From: Gammaproteobacteria bacterium
GTDB lineage: Bacteria; Pseudomonadota; Gammaproteobacteria; Steroidobacterales; Steroidobacteraceae
Reading direction: 5' to 3'
NCBI GenBank assembly: GCA_013289615.1
Contig: JABCZO010000016.1
Coordinates: forward strand, 23,922-87,921
Length of the DNA: 64,000 nt
Numbering within the stretch: position 1 is the first letter of the stretch; the number at the start of each line of letters is the position of its first letter. Under the pieces are notes generated by a model, which was given only the letters and a program-made list of their open reading frames with translations, was not told where the DNA came from and did no database searches. Below are positions 35,012 to 44,699 of the stretch, piece after piece. A program made the translations under genes and the position numbers.

Positions 35012-35631
35012 GCCGTCTTCCTTGAAAATACGCCGCGAAACCACTGCTTGGCGACCACCCACAGCAGGGCCACGGCATTGAGCGCTGCGGCGGGTGGCGC
35101 CTCAGAGGCCGGACTGGTAGCGGGCGGCGACTGCGCCGCCGGCACCTGCGGGCCGCTCGCGGGCGGCGGCGGCTGGCGCGCCTGGACGCGTGCGGCAAAG
35201 TTGGCAGCAAACTGTCGCAGGATCTGGTCGGCGACGGTATCGATCATGCGGCCACCGAAAGTCGCCGCCCGACCGCTCACCGACGCCTGGCAGCTGCCGG
35301 TCAAGGCACTGCTACCATCCTCGGTCGCACGGACAACCGCCGTCAGCTCGAGTGATGCTGCCGAGGATCCGGATCCGTCGGTGCCTTTGGCGGCCATGCT
35401 CAGCAAACGATTGGCCGCATCCAGCTGCTTCACCTCGACATCGCCCCGGAAAGACAGCGTCGCCGGCCCCAGCTTGACGGTCACCGTGCCTTTGTAATGC
35501 CGTTCATCGATTCGCTCGGTGATCTTCGCGCCCGGCATGCATGCCGCAACCAACTCAACGTCGGCGAGCACTTCCCAGGCAGCGGCTGGGCCGGCCGGCA
35601 TCGGGAAGGTCCGCTCGAGCTGAACCTTCAC
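35008..35631 (-). CDS. coxG: CoxG-like SRPBCC protein
   Basis: Protein of 207 residues. The START/SRPBCC fold covers residues 1-150 (GTG start, VQLERTFPM, then VAACMPGAK, FRGDVEV). A Pro/Ala-rich linker leads to a C-terminal hydrophobic segment ALNAVALLWVVAKQWF, a probable membrane anchor. In Oligotropha CoxG recruits CO dehydrogenase to the cytoplasmic membrane, where electrons go to the quinone pool. It starts 6 bp after coxL. Confidence 0.9.
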   Translation of the reverse strand: MKVQLERTFPMPAGPAAAWEVLADVELVAACMPGAKITERIDERHYKGTVTVKLGPATLSFRGDVEVKQLDAANRLLSMAAKGTDGSGSSAASLELTAVVRATEDGSSALTGSCQASVSGRAATFGGRMIDTVADQILRQFAANFAARVQARQPPPPASGPQVPAAQSPPATSPASEAPPAAALNAVALLWVVAKQWFRGVFSRKTA

Positions 35632-35637
35632 TGCACG

Positions 35638-38037
35638 CTACCGTTTGTTGACGCCAAGCGACTTGCAGTGCTGCCAGACTCGAAACGACGTATGCGGCAT
35701 GTCCATATGCGTGACACCCAGATGGGCGAAGGCGTCCACGACTGCATTGGTGAAACACGGGATGCCGCCCACGTGTGGCGATTCGGCGACGCCCTTGGCC
35801 CCAATCGGATGGTGCGGCGATGGCGTCACGGTGAAGTCGGTTTCCCACTTTGGCGTCTCTACCGAAGTCGGCAGGAAGTAGTCCATCAGGCTGTTGCCCA
35901 GATGGTTGCCGTTGTCGTCGAACGGTACTGCCTGGCCCATCGCCACTGCAAAGGCTTCCGTCAAGCCGCCGTGGATCTGCCCCTCGATAATCATCGGATT
36001 GATTCGGGTGCCACAGTCATCCAGCGCGTAGAAGCGCCGCACCTTGGTTTCACCGGTGTATTTGTCAATATCGACGACGCACACGTAGGCGCCAAATGGA
36101 AAGGTCATGTTAGGGGGATCGTAGTATTCGGTGGCGTCGAGTCCCTTCTCCATCCCGTCCGGCAGATTGCTGGTATGCGCAGCCATGGCAATTTCCTTCA
36201 TCGTCTTGGCCGCCGCCGGATTGCCTTTCACACGGAAGCGATCCACGTCCCATTCCAGGTCGCGCTCGCCGACTTCGAGCAGGTGCGCTGCAATCTTCTT
36301 CGCCTTGTCCTTGATTTTGCGCGCGGCGCGGGCCGCCGCCGCGCCGCCCACGGGCGTCGAGCGCGAGCCCCAGGTCCCGGCTCCATACGGCGCCTTGTCG
36401 GTATCGCCCTCTTCGATCTGGATCTCCTCGGACGGCAACCCGAGTTCGGTGGCGATGATCTGCGCGTAAGTGGTCGCGTGCCCTTGTCCCTGGCTCATCG
36501 TACCCAGGCGCGCAATCGCGCTACCGGTCGGATTGACCCTGATATCGCAGCTGTCGAACAGGCCGATGCCGAGGATGTCGCACACTTTGGTGGGTCCGGC
36601 GCCCACGATTTCCGTAAAGGTGGAGATGCCTATGCCCATCAGCTGGCCGCTGGCACGCTTTGCCGCCTGCTCGGCGCGCAGGCCGTCGTAGTCCACCGCC
36701 TTCAACACCTTGTCGAGCGCCACGTGGTAATTGCCGCTGTCGAGCGTCCAGCCCAACGCGGTGGTGTAGGGGAATTGCTCTGGCTTGACAAAATTTCGCC
36801 TGCGGATCTCGGCCTTGTCCACACCCACTTTCTGCGCCAGCACGTCGATCATCCGCTCGATCAGGTACACCGCCTCGGTAACTCGCAGCGAGCAGCGATA
36901 AGCCACCCCGCCCGGCGCCTTGTTGGTGTAGACCGCGTCAACCCGGCAATAGGCCTTCGGAATATCGTAGGAGCCGGTACAGATGCTGAACAATCCCGCC
37001 GGCAGCTTGGTTGCCGATACATGCGCATTGAAGGCACCGTGATCAGCGAGCGCACTGAAGCGCAGGGCCTTGATGCGGCCGTTGCTGTCGGCCGCCAGTT
37101 CGCCAATGCCATGGTAGTCGCGCGCGAATCCGGTGGTCGAAATGTTGTCGATACGCGACTCGATCCATTTGACCGGCACCCCGGTGACTATCGATGCCAC
37201 GATAGCCGCCACATAGCCCGGGTACACCGGTACCTTGTTGCCGAAGCCGCCGCCGATGTCGCCCCCCACAATCCGGATCTTGCTTTCAGGGATCCCCGAG
37301 AGCATGGCCACCACGGTACGCACCAGGTGCGGGGCCTGCGAGGTCATGTAAACCGTCAGCTGGCCGCGCACCTTGTCGAACGAGGCTACGCAGCCACAGG
37401 TCTCGAGTGGGCACGGGTGAACCCGCGGATTCAGGATCTCCTCGCGTACCGTCACCGCCGCGCTGGCGAAAACCGCATCGGTGCCTGCCTTGTCGCCGGC
37501 CTCCCAGGTGAAGATATGATTCGGATGTGTGCGCGGACCGTGGCCGACGTTGTCCTTGTCGGCGATGTCTTCGCGAATCACCGGCGCGTCCGCCGCCAGC
37601 GCCTTCCTGGGATCGACGACTGCCGGCAATTCCTCGTAATCAACCTCCACGGCCTCGGCTCCATCCGCGGCGGTGTAGCGATCGGTCGCAAGCACAAAGG
37701 CCACCTCCTGCAACTGGAACCAGACCTTCTTGTCGGCGAGCACCGCCTGCACGTCGCTGCCGAGCGTGGGCATCCAGTGCAAATTGACCGGCTTCAGGTC
37801 ATCAGCGGTGAGCACCGCGACCACACCCGGGACCTTGAGGGCCTTGCTCTTGTCGATGGATTTTATCCGGGCGTGGGCGTAGGGACTGCGCACAATGGCG
37901 CCAAACAGCATTCCGGGCAGCTTGATGTCGTCCACGTAACTGCCCTGTCCGCGGATGAAGCGTGCGTCCTCCTTGCGCTTGCGCGAGGCGCCGACCCCCT
38001 CAAGCTTGTTTTCGCGTTGCAGCGTTTCCTCGGACAT
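35638..38037 (-). CDS. coxL: Form I aerobic CO dehydrogenase large subunit with AYRCSLR loop
   Basis: Molybdopterin subunit (799 residues; CoxL of Oligotropha has 809) that oxidises CO to CO2. Form I marks are present: active-site loop GGVAYRCSLRVTEAV with the copper-ligand-type Cys382, QAPH with Gln234, GGGFGNK, and Glu752 in GAKGVAES, all offset by a near-constant amount from Oligotropha Cys388, Gln240 and Glu763. The form I loop is AYxCSFR; here the Phe is Leu (codon CTG). Form II enzymes have AYRGAGR, so this is not form II. Operon order M-S-L is also form I. CO oxidation is likely but the Phe-to-Leu change could shift activity. Confidence 0.9.
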   Translation of the reverse strand: MSEETLQRENKLEGVGASRKRKEDARFIRGQGSYVDDIKLPGMLFGAIVRSPYAHARIKSIDKSKALKVPGVVAVLTADDLKPVNLHWMPTLGSDVQAVLADKKVWFQLQEVAFVLATDRYTAADGAEAVEVDYEELPAVVDPRKALAADAPVIREDIADKDNVGHGPRTHPNHIFTWEAGDKAGTDAVFASAAVTVREEILNPRVHPCPLETCGCVASFDKVRGQLTVYMTSQAPHLVRTVVAMLSGIPESKIRIVGGDIGGGFGNKVPVYPGYVAAIVASIVTGVPVKWIESRIDNISTTGFARDYHGIGELAADSNGRIKALRFSALADHGAFNAHVSATKLPAGLFSICTGSYDIPKAYCRVDAVYTNKAPGGVAYRCSLRVTEAVYLIERMIDVLAQKVGVDKAEIRRRNFVKPEQFPYTTALGWTLDSGNYHVALDKVLKAVDYDGLRAEQAAKRASGQLMGIGISTFTEIVGAGPTKVCDILGIGLFDSCDIRVNPTGSAIARLGTMSQGQGHATTYAQIIATELGLPSEEIQIEEGDTDKAPYGAGTWGSRSTPVGGAAAARAARKIKDKAKKIAAHLLEVGERDLEWDVDRFRVKGNPAAAKTMKEIAMAAHTSNLPDGMEKGLDATEYYDPPNMTFPFGAYVCVVDIDKYTGETKVRRFYALDDCGTRINPMIIEGQIHGGLTEAFAVAMGQAVPFDDNGNHLGNSLMDYFLPTSVETPKWETDFTVTPSPHHPIGAKGVAESPHVGGIPCFTNAVVDAFAHLGVTHMDMPHTSFRVWQHCKSLGVNKR

Positions 38038-38058
38038 GGCGATGTGCTCCTCTGAGCG

Positions 38059-38547
38059 TCACGCGGCAGCGGCCGACGACAGCTTCCGTGCCGCCGACTG
38101 CACAGCCTTGACAATGTTCTGGTATCCCGTACAGCGGCAAAGATTCCCCGCCATCCAGTAGCGGATCTCCTCCTCGGTCGGATTGGGGTTTTCCTTAAGC
38201 AACCGGTAGGCGCGCGTGATCATTCCGGGCGTGCAGTAACCGCACTGCAGGGCGTGGTCGAGGTGAAAGGATTCCTGTAGCGCGTGCAATTCGCCGCTTT
38301 GGGCGAATCCCTCGATCGTCAGGACGCAGGCACCCTCACACTGTACCGTCAGCACGGTGCAGGACTTGACCGACATGGCATTCAGATCCACGGTACAGGC
38401 GCCGCAATGGCTCGTCTCACAGCCGATGTGCGGGCCGGTATGCTGCAATTTCTCTCGCAGCGTGTGGATTAGCAGCTCACGCGGCTCTACCACCACGTCG
38501 ACGTCCTTGCCGTTCAGCTTGAACGATACCGCCTGCTTCTTGGCCAT
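38059..38547 (-). CDS. coxS: CO dehydrogenase small subunit, two [2Fe-2S] clusters
   Basis: Electron-transfer subunit of 162 residues. The plant-type cluster uses Cys43, 48, 51 and 63 (CETSHCGAC...C), the second Cys102, 105, 137 and 139 (CGYC...CRC). It passes electrons from the CoxL Mo-Cu site to FAD in CoxM. A GAGGAGCG site 7 bp upstream supports the ATG at 38547 over one 8 codons earlier. Placed between coxM (27 bp) and coxL (21 bp). Confidence 0.93.
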   Translation of the reverse strand: MAKKQAVSFKLNGKDVDVVVEPRELLIHTLREKLQHTGPHIGCETSHCGACTVDLNAMSVKSCTVLTVQCEGACVLTIEGFAQSGELHALQESFHLDHALQCGYCTPGMITRAYRLLKENPNPTEEEIRYWMAGNLCRCTGYQNIVKAVQSAARKLSSAAAA

Positions 38548-38574
38548 GATTCGCTCCTCGATCGGCAACAACGC

Positions 38575-39438
38575 CTAGGCCGCGCGCTGGCGCGCCGTGG
38601 TCAACGCCCGTATGGTCATCTCGCCGGCCATCGCGGTCTTGTATTCGGCATCGCCGCGCTGGTCGGCGCTCGGCGCACAGACGCTCATTGCCAGGCGTGC
38701 GGCCTGCAGGATAATCGCGTCATCGGGTCTGTTTCCGCGCAGCAGCGCTTCGGCTTCTGTGGCCCGCAGCGGCGTGGGGCCGACATTGGTCAAGGCGATC
38801 CGCACTTCCTGCACCCTACCGCCTTTCAAATGCAACACCACGGCTGCGGCCGCGGCGGCAAAGTCTCCGGTCTTGCGCTTCAATTTGGCGTAGCAGTAGC
38901 CGGCTCCCTGCGCCGGCACGGGGATTCGGACCTGCGTCATGATCTCGTCCGGCTTCATCGCCGTTTCATAGGTACCGATGAAGAAGCCGTCAGCAGGCAC
39001 GACACGCTCCCCACCGGCGCCGCGCAGGGCGAACGACGCAGCCAGTGCCAACATCAGCGCCGGATGGTCGTTGCCGGGGTCGCCGTGCGCGATGTCGCCG
39101 CCGATAGTGCCCTTGTAGCGCACCTGCGGGTCGGAGATCTGCCGGGCGCCTTCGACTAACAGCGGACATTTGGTCTGCAGCAGCTGCGACCAGATAATTT
39201 CGTTCTCCGTGGTCATCGCACCGATGAGCAGCGAATTGCCGTCCTGGCGGATGCCCTTTAATTCCGCAATCCCGCCCAGGTCGATCAGATGCCCAGGCTG
39301 CGCAAAGCGCAGCTTCATCATCGGCAGCAGGCTGTGGCCGCCGGCAAGCAGTTTTGCCTCGTCACCGAATTGCCTCAATAGTCCGAGCGCATCCGGCAGG
39401 GTCTGCGGGGCATGGTACTCAAATGGGCGTGGGATCAT
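38575..39438 (-). CDS. coxM: CO dehydrogenase medium subunit, FAD-binding
   Basis: FAD subunit of 287 residues, first gene of the cox operon. FAD-binding motifs are AGGHSLLPMMKLR (about 32-44) and TIGGDIAHGDP (about 111-121); length equals CoxM (288). It takes electrons from the iron-sulfur subunit and feeds the respiratory chain. The start faces the divergent XdhC gene across 234 bp that must hold both promoters. Confidence 0.93.
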   Translation of the reverse strand: MIPRPFEYHAPQTLPDALGLLRQFGDEAKLLAGGHSLLPMMKLRFAQPGHLIDLGGIAELKGIRQDGNSLLIGAMTTENEIIWSQLLQTKCPLLVEGARQISDPQVRYKGTIGGDIAHGDPGNDHPALMLALAASFALRGAGGERVVPADGFFIGTYETAMKPDEIMTQVRIPVPAQGAGYCYAKLKRKTGDFAAAAAAVVLHLKGGRVQEVRIALTNVGPTPLRATEAEALLRGNRPDDAIILQAARLAMSVCAPSADQRGDAEYKTAMAGEMTIRALTTARQRAA

Positions 39439-39672
39439 CGGCTATTCCCCTATCCAGTTCGAGTCAGTTTTAGTATTGATGGCAGCCGCCAAGCGGGCAC
39501 GCGCTTCGCATCGACACGATCGTGGCTCGGTTATAATCGACCCGCCTGTGAAACGCGTCAAGCGCCGTTGGCGCGCCCAACCGGCACGATGGCTCAGCAC
39601 ACAAATCGACGAAAGCCGCAGATGTAAAATGCATGGCCAGCTAGCAATCGCATCGCACCGGGCGCACGGTCG
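39439..39672. promoter_or_regulatory. Divergent promoter region of coxM and the second xdhC gene
   Basis: The 234-bp gap contains an AT-richer piece near coxM (cagttttagtattgatgg) and GC-rich sequence otherwise. I found no clear operator or terminator. Confidence 0.4.
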
Positions 39673-40830
39673 ATGAGTTCTTCACTGCAGCGCCTGTTGC
39701 CCCTGTTCGAGCGCGACCGGCAGCGCCATCAGCCGTTGGTACTTGCGACGCTGGTGCGCACCGACGGCTCTACCTACACCAAACCCGGCGCACACATGCT
39801 CATCGCGGGCAGCGGCGAATACGCCGGACTGATTTCGGGCGGCTGCCTGGAGGGCGATCTGGCCGAGCACGGTCGCGCGGTGCTGGCCACCGGCATTGCC
39901 AAGCTGGCGCGGTACGACTCCCGCGGTCCTGAGGATCTGGTCTTTGGCCTGGGATCGGGCTGCGAAGGATCCATGGACATACTGCTGCAGCGCCTGGACG
40001 ATGCAAACGACTGGCAACCCCTCGAACGCCTGGCACTGGCCTGGCGCGAGCAGCGCGCACAGGCCCTGGTGCTGGTGGTGCAGTCGACGCTGCCGAGCGT
40101 GCCGGCCGGCGCTGGCGCCTTTGCCGGCGACGATCAGGCCTTTGGACTTGGCGGCGGAGCGGCGGCGGATCACGCGACGATTGAATCGCTGTGCCGACTG
40201 GCGGCGGTGCTGCCGCATGAGGGCCATAACCAATTCCTGCCACGGGCACTGCCCGGCATCGATTTGCTCGCGCTGCAACAGCTGCCGCCCACGCGGCTGC
40301 TGTTGCTGGGCGCAGGCCCGGACGCACAGCCAGTGGCCGAACTGGCCGCTTTTCTCGGCTGGAACGTCACGGTCGTGGATCATCGCAGCCAGTATGCGCA
40401 GGCCGAGCGTTTTCCCGGCGCGGCCACCGTGCTCGACGGCGGCCCGCAGGCGCTCGCACTGCTGCTGGGCAAGCTCAGCGGCGATCCGGCAGCGGAGCCC
40501 CGGCCAGCGCCGTTTCCCGCAGCGATCGTGATGAGCCATCACCTGGCGACGGATCGCGCCTATCTGCAGGCACTGGCTGGCAGCAGCATTCCTTACATTG
40601 GACTATTGGGACCCGCGGCCCGACGCGAACGCCTGCTCAAGGATCTGGGCGACGCCGCGGCGGCGCTGCGACCGCGGCTGCGCGCACCGGTCGGACTCGA
40701 CTTGGGCGCCGTGTCGCCCGAAGCGATTGCGTTGTCCATCGTAGCGGAGATCCAGGCCGCACTGGCCGGTCGCACCAGCACCGGGCTAGTTGCGCCGGCC
40801 CGCCTGTCGAGCTCTCAAGCAGCGCGATGA
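39673..40830 (+). CDS. XdhC/CoxI-family molybdoenzyme maturation protein
   Basis: Protein of 385 residues with both XdhC domains: N-terminal (LVLATLVRTDGSTYTKPGAHMLI, then LISGGCLEGDL holding the conserved Cys) and C-terminal Rossmann domain (LLLGAGPDAQPVAELA through the HHLATDRAYL region). It should bind molybdopterin and help sulfurate or insert it into the cox-type enzyme, as CoxI does. Transcribed divergently from the cox operon, unlike the YHS-fused XdhC at the operon's end, so two XdhC types serve the locus. Confidence 0.88.
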   Translation: MSSSLQRLLPLFERDRQRHQPLVLATLVRTDGSTYTKPGAHMLIAGSGEYAGLISGGCLEGDLAEHGRAVLATGIAKLARYDSRGPEDLVFGLGSGCEGSMDILLQRLDDANDWQPLERLALAWREQRAQALVLVVQSTLPSVPAGAGAFAGDDQAFGLGGGAAADHATIESLCRLAAVLPHEGHNQFLPRALPGIDLLALQQLPPTRLLLLGAGPDAQPVAELAAFLGWNVTVVDHRSQYAQAERFPGAATVLDGGPQALALLLGKLSGDPAAEPRPAPFPAAIVMSHHLATDRAYLQALAGSSIPYIGLLGPAARRERLLKDLGDAAAALRPRLRAPVGLDLGAVSPEAIALSIVAEIQAALAGRTSTGLVAPARLSSSQAAR

Positions 40831-40980
40831 CGCCAGTGGCCAAGCTGCATCCTGCGGGCGTCGGTGACCAAGAACCACAAGCAGCAGCCGCGCGCGAGTG
40901 GCTCCCGTTACCCCATAATGGCACGTATCGCATCCTGGCCTGTCGCCAACACAGGCGTTTACCATTCTGGAGCAAGACAG

Positions 40981-41553
40981 ATGCGCAAAAACCAGGTCCC
41001 GGCGCGCCTTCTAGTGCTGGCGCCAGTGATATTGCTGCTGGGCGTGCAAAGTAATGCGGCGACGGCGCCACCGACACCGCTACACGACGGTTCCCATGAC
41101 TTCGATTTTCTGATCGGTGATTGGAAAGCTCACGTTCGGCGGTTGCCTGATCGGCTCAACGGCTCGACCAGTTGGGTCGAATATAACGGCATTTCCCGTC
41201 ATAAGAAAATCCTCGACAGCAACGCCAATTTCGAGGAATTTGAAGTCGATGGCCACGAAAAGGGCCAGCACATCAAGGCGCAGACGCTGCGCCTCTACAA
41301 TCCGCAGTCGCATCAGTGGAGTATCTACCTGGTCGACGTCGACAGCGGCGTTCTCAGCTTGCCCCCGGTGGTCGGAGAGTTCACGGGTCATCGCGGGGAA
41401 TTCTACGATCAGGAACTCTATAAGGGGCGGACAATCCTGGTGCGCTACGTCTGGTCCGATATTTCACCGCAATCGGCACGCATGGAACAGTCATTCTCCG
41501 CAGATGGCGGAAAGAGCTGGGAAGTGAACTGGATCTGCGAGCTTTCACGATAG
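40981..41553 (+). CDS. Small secreted protein, DUF1579-like (paralogue A)
   Basis: Protein of 190 residues with a signal peptide (VLAPVILLLGVQSNA) and a lipocalin-like beta domain: HDFDFLIGDWKAHVRRL, STSWVEYNGISR, LRLYNPQSHQWSIY, FSADGGKSWEVNW. No function known. The ATG is supported by GGAG 8 bp upstream. A paralogue with the same blocks lies 5.7 kb away at 46689. It sits between the cox locus and the NHL-repeat gene, tail to tail with the latter. Confidence 0.75.
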   Translation: MRKNQVPARLLVLAPVILLLGVQSNAATAPPTPLHDGSHDFDFLIGDWKAHVRRLPDRLNGSTSWVEYNGISRHKKILDSNANFEEFEVDGHEKGQHIKAQTLRLYNPQSHQWSIYLVDVDSGVLSLPPVVGEFTGHRGEFYDQELYKGRTILVRYVWSDISPQSARMEQSFSADGGKSWEVNWICELSR

Positions 41554-41608
41554 CGGCGAGAGATCACGGCGAGATTTGTCAGCCGCTGGCCCTGGCCACC
41601 CGGTCGCG

Positions 41609-42778
41609 CTACTTGCCTTTCATTAGAACGAATTTCTGGATTCGTTTGCCGGTATCGACTTCGCCGCTATAGAAATTTCCCTTGGAATCCAGGGCCGCCT
41701 GGTGAAGCCAGTGGAAATCTCCGGCATTGCGGCCGTTATGGCCAAAACTGGATACCACGGCGCCGTCATCGCGGCGCAGGACCCAGACGACATTATCCTC
41801 CCCATCGGCGATCAACAGGTATTTCTGCTTCGGGTCGTGCGAGAAATTGATCGCCCAGACTGAGCCGTTGCCCAAGGTTGTCGGATGAACCAGGAACTCC
41901 TTTACGAACTTGCCCGCCTTGGTGAAGACCTGGATGCGATCGTTGCCTCGGTCGCAGACATAGACCAATCCATCGGCCGACAAGCGAGCGCAATGCACCG
42001 GGTTCCTGAACTGCTGGTCTAACGGCTTATCGGGATAATACTGGACCTCGGCGCGGCCCTTCGCGCCAGCGACAGGGTACGGCGGATCATTCTTGACATC
42101 GGCAAGCGCGGCGCCATAGGCGCCCCAGCCGCGCTTGAACTCGCCGGTGTTCGAATCGTAGACCACGACGCGGTTATTCATATAGCCGTCGGCGATATAG
42201 ACCTCGTGGGCTGCATCGTCGACCTCGATCCCCGCCGGCTGCCCGAGAATGCCGGTGTCCTGGTTGTTCTTGGCGTCGTTGCTCGAATGCCCGATCTCGA
42301 GCAGCAGCTTTCCGTCGGATGAGAATTTTAGAACTTGACGATCAGCGGGCGAATTGCCTGCAATCCAGACATTGTCCTGTTTGTCGACCCAGATGCCATG
42401 CTCGGATTTCGGCCACTCGGGCACATAATCGGGGCCGCCCCACGATTTGATGATGTTGCCGTCCATGTCGAATTCCAGAACCGACGGCGTAGTGTTACAG
42501 CAGAGCGAACGGGCCGGAGTTTGCTGAGCCCCCAGTTCGTCCACGGTAGAACTCAAGGGACGCTGCAATACCCAGATATGATCGTGAGCGTCGACGACCA
42601 GCCCGCCGACCTGGCCCATGATCCAGTTATTCGGCAGCTGCTTCGGCCAAAAAGGATCGACCTTGTATCGTGGCGCATCCTTATCGTCGCTTTGAGCGTG
42701 CACGGTCGGGACGACGCCGAGGGCGAGCGCTAGACATGTGCCCAAGACACCGAATACAAGCGCGTTACAGGTCCTCAT
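41609..42778 (-). CDS. Secreted NHL-repeat beta-propeller protein
   Basis: Protein of 389 residues. The signal peptide (LGTCLALALGVVPTVHA) is followed by a six-bladed NHL-type propeller: repeats such as DAHDHIWVLQRP, DKQDNVWIAGN, EVYIADGYMNNRVVVYD, LVYVCDRGNDRIQVF and SKGNFYSGEV. It resembles proteins annotated as peptidylglycine amidating lyase-like; the enzymatic residues are not certain, so function is unknown. The ATG at 42778 is chosen because the signal peptide follows; 69 further codons are open upstream. Confidence 0.78.
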   Translation of the reverse strand: MRTCNALVFGVLGTCLALALGVVPTVHAQSDDKDAPRYKVDPFWPKQLPNNWIMGQVGGLVVDAHDHIWVLQRPLSSTVDELGAQQTPARSLCCNTTPSVLEFDMDGNIIKSWGGPDYVPEWPKSEHGIWVDKQDNVWIAGNSPADRQVLKFSSDGKLLLEIGHSSNDAKNNQDTGILGQPAGIEVDDAAHEVYIADGYMNNRVVVYDSNTGEFKRGWGAYGAALADVKNDPPYPVAGAKGRAEVQYYPDKPLDQQFRNPVHCARLSADGLVYVCDRGNDRIQVFTKAGKFVKEFLVHPTTLGNGSVWAINFSHDPKQKYLLIADGEDNVVWVLRRDDGAVVSSFGHNGRNAGDFHWLHQAALDSKGNFYSGEVDTGKRIQKFVLMKGK

Positions 42779-42931
42779 ATCTTCCTCCGAGATCCATCGG
42801 CCAAAGTTTAGCGAAATACCTGCCTCAAAGCGGTCATTCCACGATACTGAGCGGCGCCTTGGTTGTTGGATTCGTCCCGCTAAGTGACCCAGTGCACAGA
42901 CGACCGCCATAAATGGGCGGACATTGCCAGA

Positions 42932-44515
42932 ATGCGGGAAACTACAGTCCTTCCCCCCGGGCATGCGGCAGACACCGCACGTCAACGATTCGTAACATCC
43001 GGAAGGGCCTTCCAGTTGCTGCTTGCCCGACTGACCCGAATCGGGTGTCTGCTGGTCGCGGCCGTGGGCGTTGCGGTGGTGTGCGGCTGGATATTCGATA
43101 TCCCGCAGCTGACGCGCTTACTGCCCGGCCTGGCATTCATGAAGATCAACACCGCCTGCTCTCTGCTTGCGGCGAGCATCGCACTTTGGATTCTGCACAC
43201 GCGCGAACCGGGGTCATCGTGGTTTCCTGTTGCACGCTGCCTTGCCGCTCTGCTGCTCGCGCTCGGCGCACTTACACTGTCTGAACATCTGTTCGGATGG
43301 AATCTCGGCATCGATCAGCACATCGCGCCCGGCCTGCAGCCGTCGGCTCACGGTTCGCATGTCGGGCGCGTGTCACCTGCCTCATCTTTTATCCTGGTGT
43401 TCCTCGGTCTTGCTCTGCTCACGCTAAAGGCTCGGCGATCATATCTTGCCGCCAGCACCCATTGGCTGGTCGTTCCGCCTCTATTGGTCTCGGTCCTTGC
43501 CGTGCTGGGCTACGTCTACGGCGCCGACTCACTGTACGCCGTCAGGCCCTACACCTCGATGGCTGCACACACGGCAGCTTCATTTTTCGTCCTGAGCTTG
43601 TGCGTGCTGGCGGCCGATTCGGCGCACGGGTTCGCCAGCGTCGCTATCAGCGACACCGCCGGCGGACTTGTATCGCGGCGGCTGCTCCCCACCATTCCTA
43701 TCATGATATTTGTACTCGGCTGGGTACGCGGGCAAGGACAGGCGTTCGGGCTGTATGACAGCCAGTTCGGTTCAGCGTTGATGGTGCTTCTGAGTATCAC
43801 CTTTTGTGTCATCGCAGTCGCGTGGACCGCAGTGACCCTTCATCAGGTGGATCTCACCCGCAAGCTGGCTGAGGCCGAAATCTTAAGCCTGAACGCCGGA
43901 CTGGAATTGCGGGTGCAGGAGCGCACCCATGAACTTGCGCAGGTATCCTCGCAACTGAGATTGGTCAACGGCGCACTCGAGTTGTTATCCCAACAGGACG
44001 GCCTCACAGGCGTGTCCAATCGGCGCTACTTCGATGCCTATCTTGGCGATCAGATAGCCGTCGCGCGTCGTTACGGACGTTCGCTGGCACTAGTGCTATG
44101 CGATGTAGATTCGTTCAAAGCCTTCAATGACCACTATGGGCACCAGGCTGGTGATGAATGTTTGAAACGCGTGGCAGCCGCACTGCGATCCTGTTGCCGC
44201 CGCACGGCGGACATGGCCGCCCGATACGGTGGCGAGGAGTTTGCCATAATCCTCCCAGAGACCGGGTTGAGCGATGCGTTGCAGATCGCTGAAGCTGCCA
44301 GAAACGCGGTAGTGCGGCTACGGATTGCCCATGCGAAGTCCGCCACGGCGCCCTATGTCAGCATCAGCGGCGGCATTGCCATCCTGCTTCACGATGGGAA
44401 CCGCAGCGCCGAGCAATTGGTCTTGGCCGCCGATCAATGCCTCTATCGAGCGAAACGCCTGGGACGCAATCGCATGGTTGCCGAAGCAGCAGAATTCGGG
44501 CAGGCGATAGCATGA
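42932..44515 (+). CDS. Membrane diguanylate cyclase
   Basis: Protein of 527 residues that makes c-di-GMP from GTP. About 7 to 8 transmembrane helices (residues 29-295) form a sensory module of no clear family, then a coiled coil, then a GGDEF domain with the active-site motif RYGGEEF. The inhibitory I-site RTAD lies five residues before it, so product inhibition is expected. Start uncertain: a GTG 16 codons upstream (42884) is possible; neither has a good ribosome site. It lies near, and tail to tail with, the riboswitch-controlled GH26 gene, so it could raise the signal that the riboswitch reads. Confidence 0.88.
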   Translation: MRETTVLPPGHAADTARQRFVTSGRAFQLLLARLTRIGCLLVAAVGVAVVCGWIFDIPQLTRLLPGLAFMKINTACSLLAASIALWILHTREPGSSWFPVARCLAALLLALGALTLSEHLFGWNLGIDQHIAPGLQPSAHGSHVGRVSPASSFILVFLGLALLTLKARRSYLAASTHWLVVPPLLVSVLAVLGYVYGADSLYAVRPYTSMAAHTAASFFVLSLCVLAADSAHGFASVAISDTAGGLVSRRLLPTIPIMIFVLGWVRGQGQAFGLYDSQFGSALMVLLSITFCVIAVAWTAVTLHQVDLTRKLAEAEILSLNAGLELRVQERTHELAQVSSQLRLVNGALELLSQQDGLTGVSNRRYFDAYLGDQIAVARRYGRSLALVLCDVDSFKAFNDHYGHQAGDECLKRVAAALRSCCRRTADMAARYGGEEFAIILPETGLSDALQIAEAARNAVVRLRIAHAKSATAPYVSISGGIAILLHDGNRSAEQLVLAADQCLYRAKRLGRNRMVAEAAEFGQAIA

Positions 44516-44657
44516 CATCGTGAACCGCGCCGATCGGCTGCGCAGCTGGCCGGTTAGCGATGGTCAGTTCGAATACGAAGGGCTCAAATGAGGAGCGGGG
44601 CGTGATATGCCCTGGATCAGAGATTGACGCGCCCGGAGGGCGGGTTGCTCATTGCAG

Positions 44658-44693
44658 AATAAAAGCCCCGCGGATCGGTTGATCGGCGGGGCT
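44658..44693 (-). terminator. Rho-independent terminator of the GH26 gene
   Basis: On the minus strand AGCCCCGC pairs with GCGGGGCT (8 bp plus an inner GATC/GATC pairing), followed by TTTTATT. It lies just after the stop of the GH26 lipoprotein gene. Confidence 0.8.
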
Positions 44694-44699
44694 GAGGGA

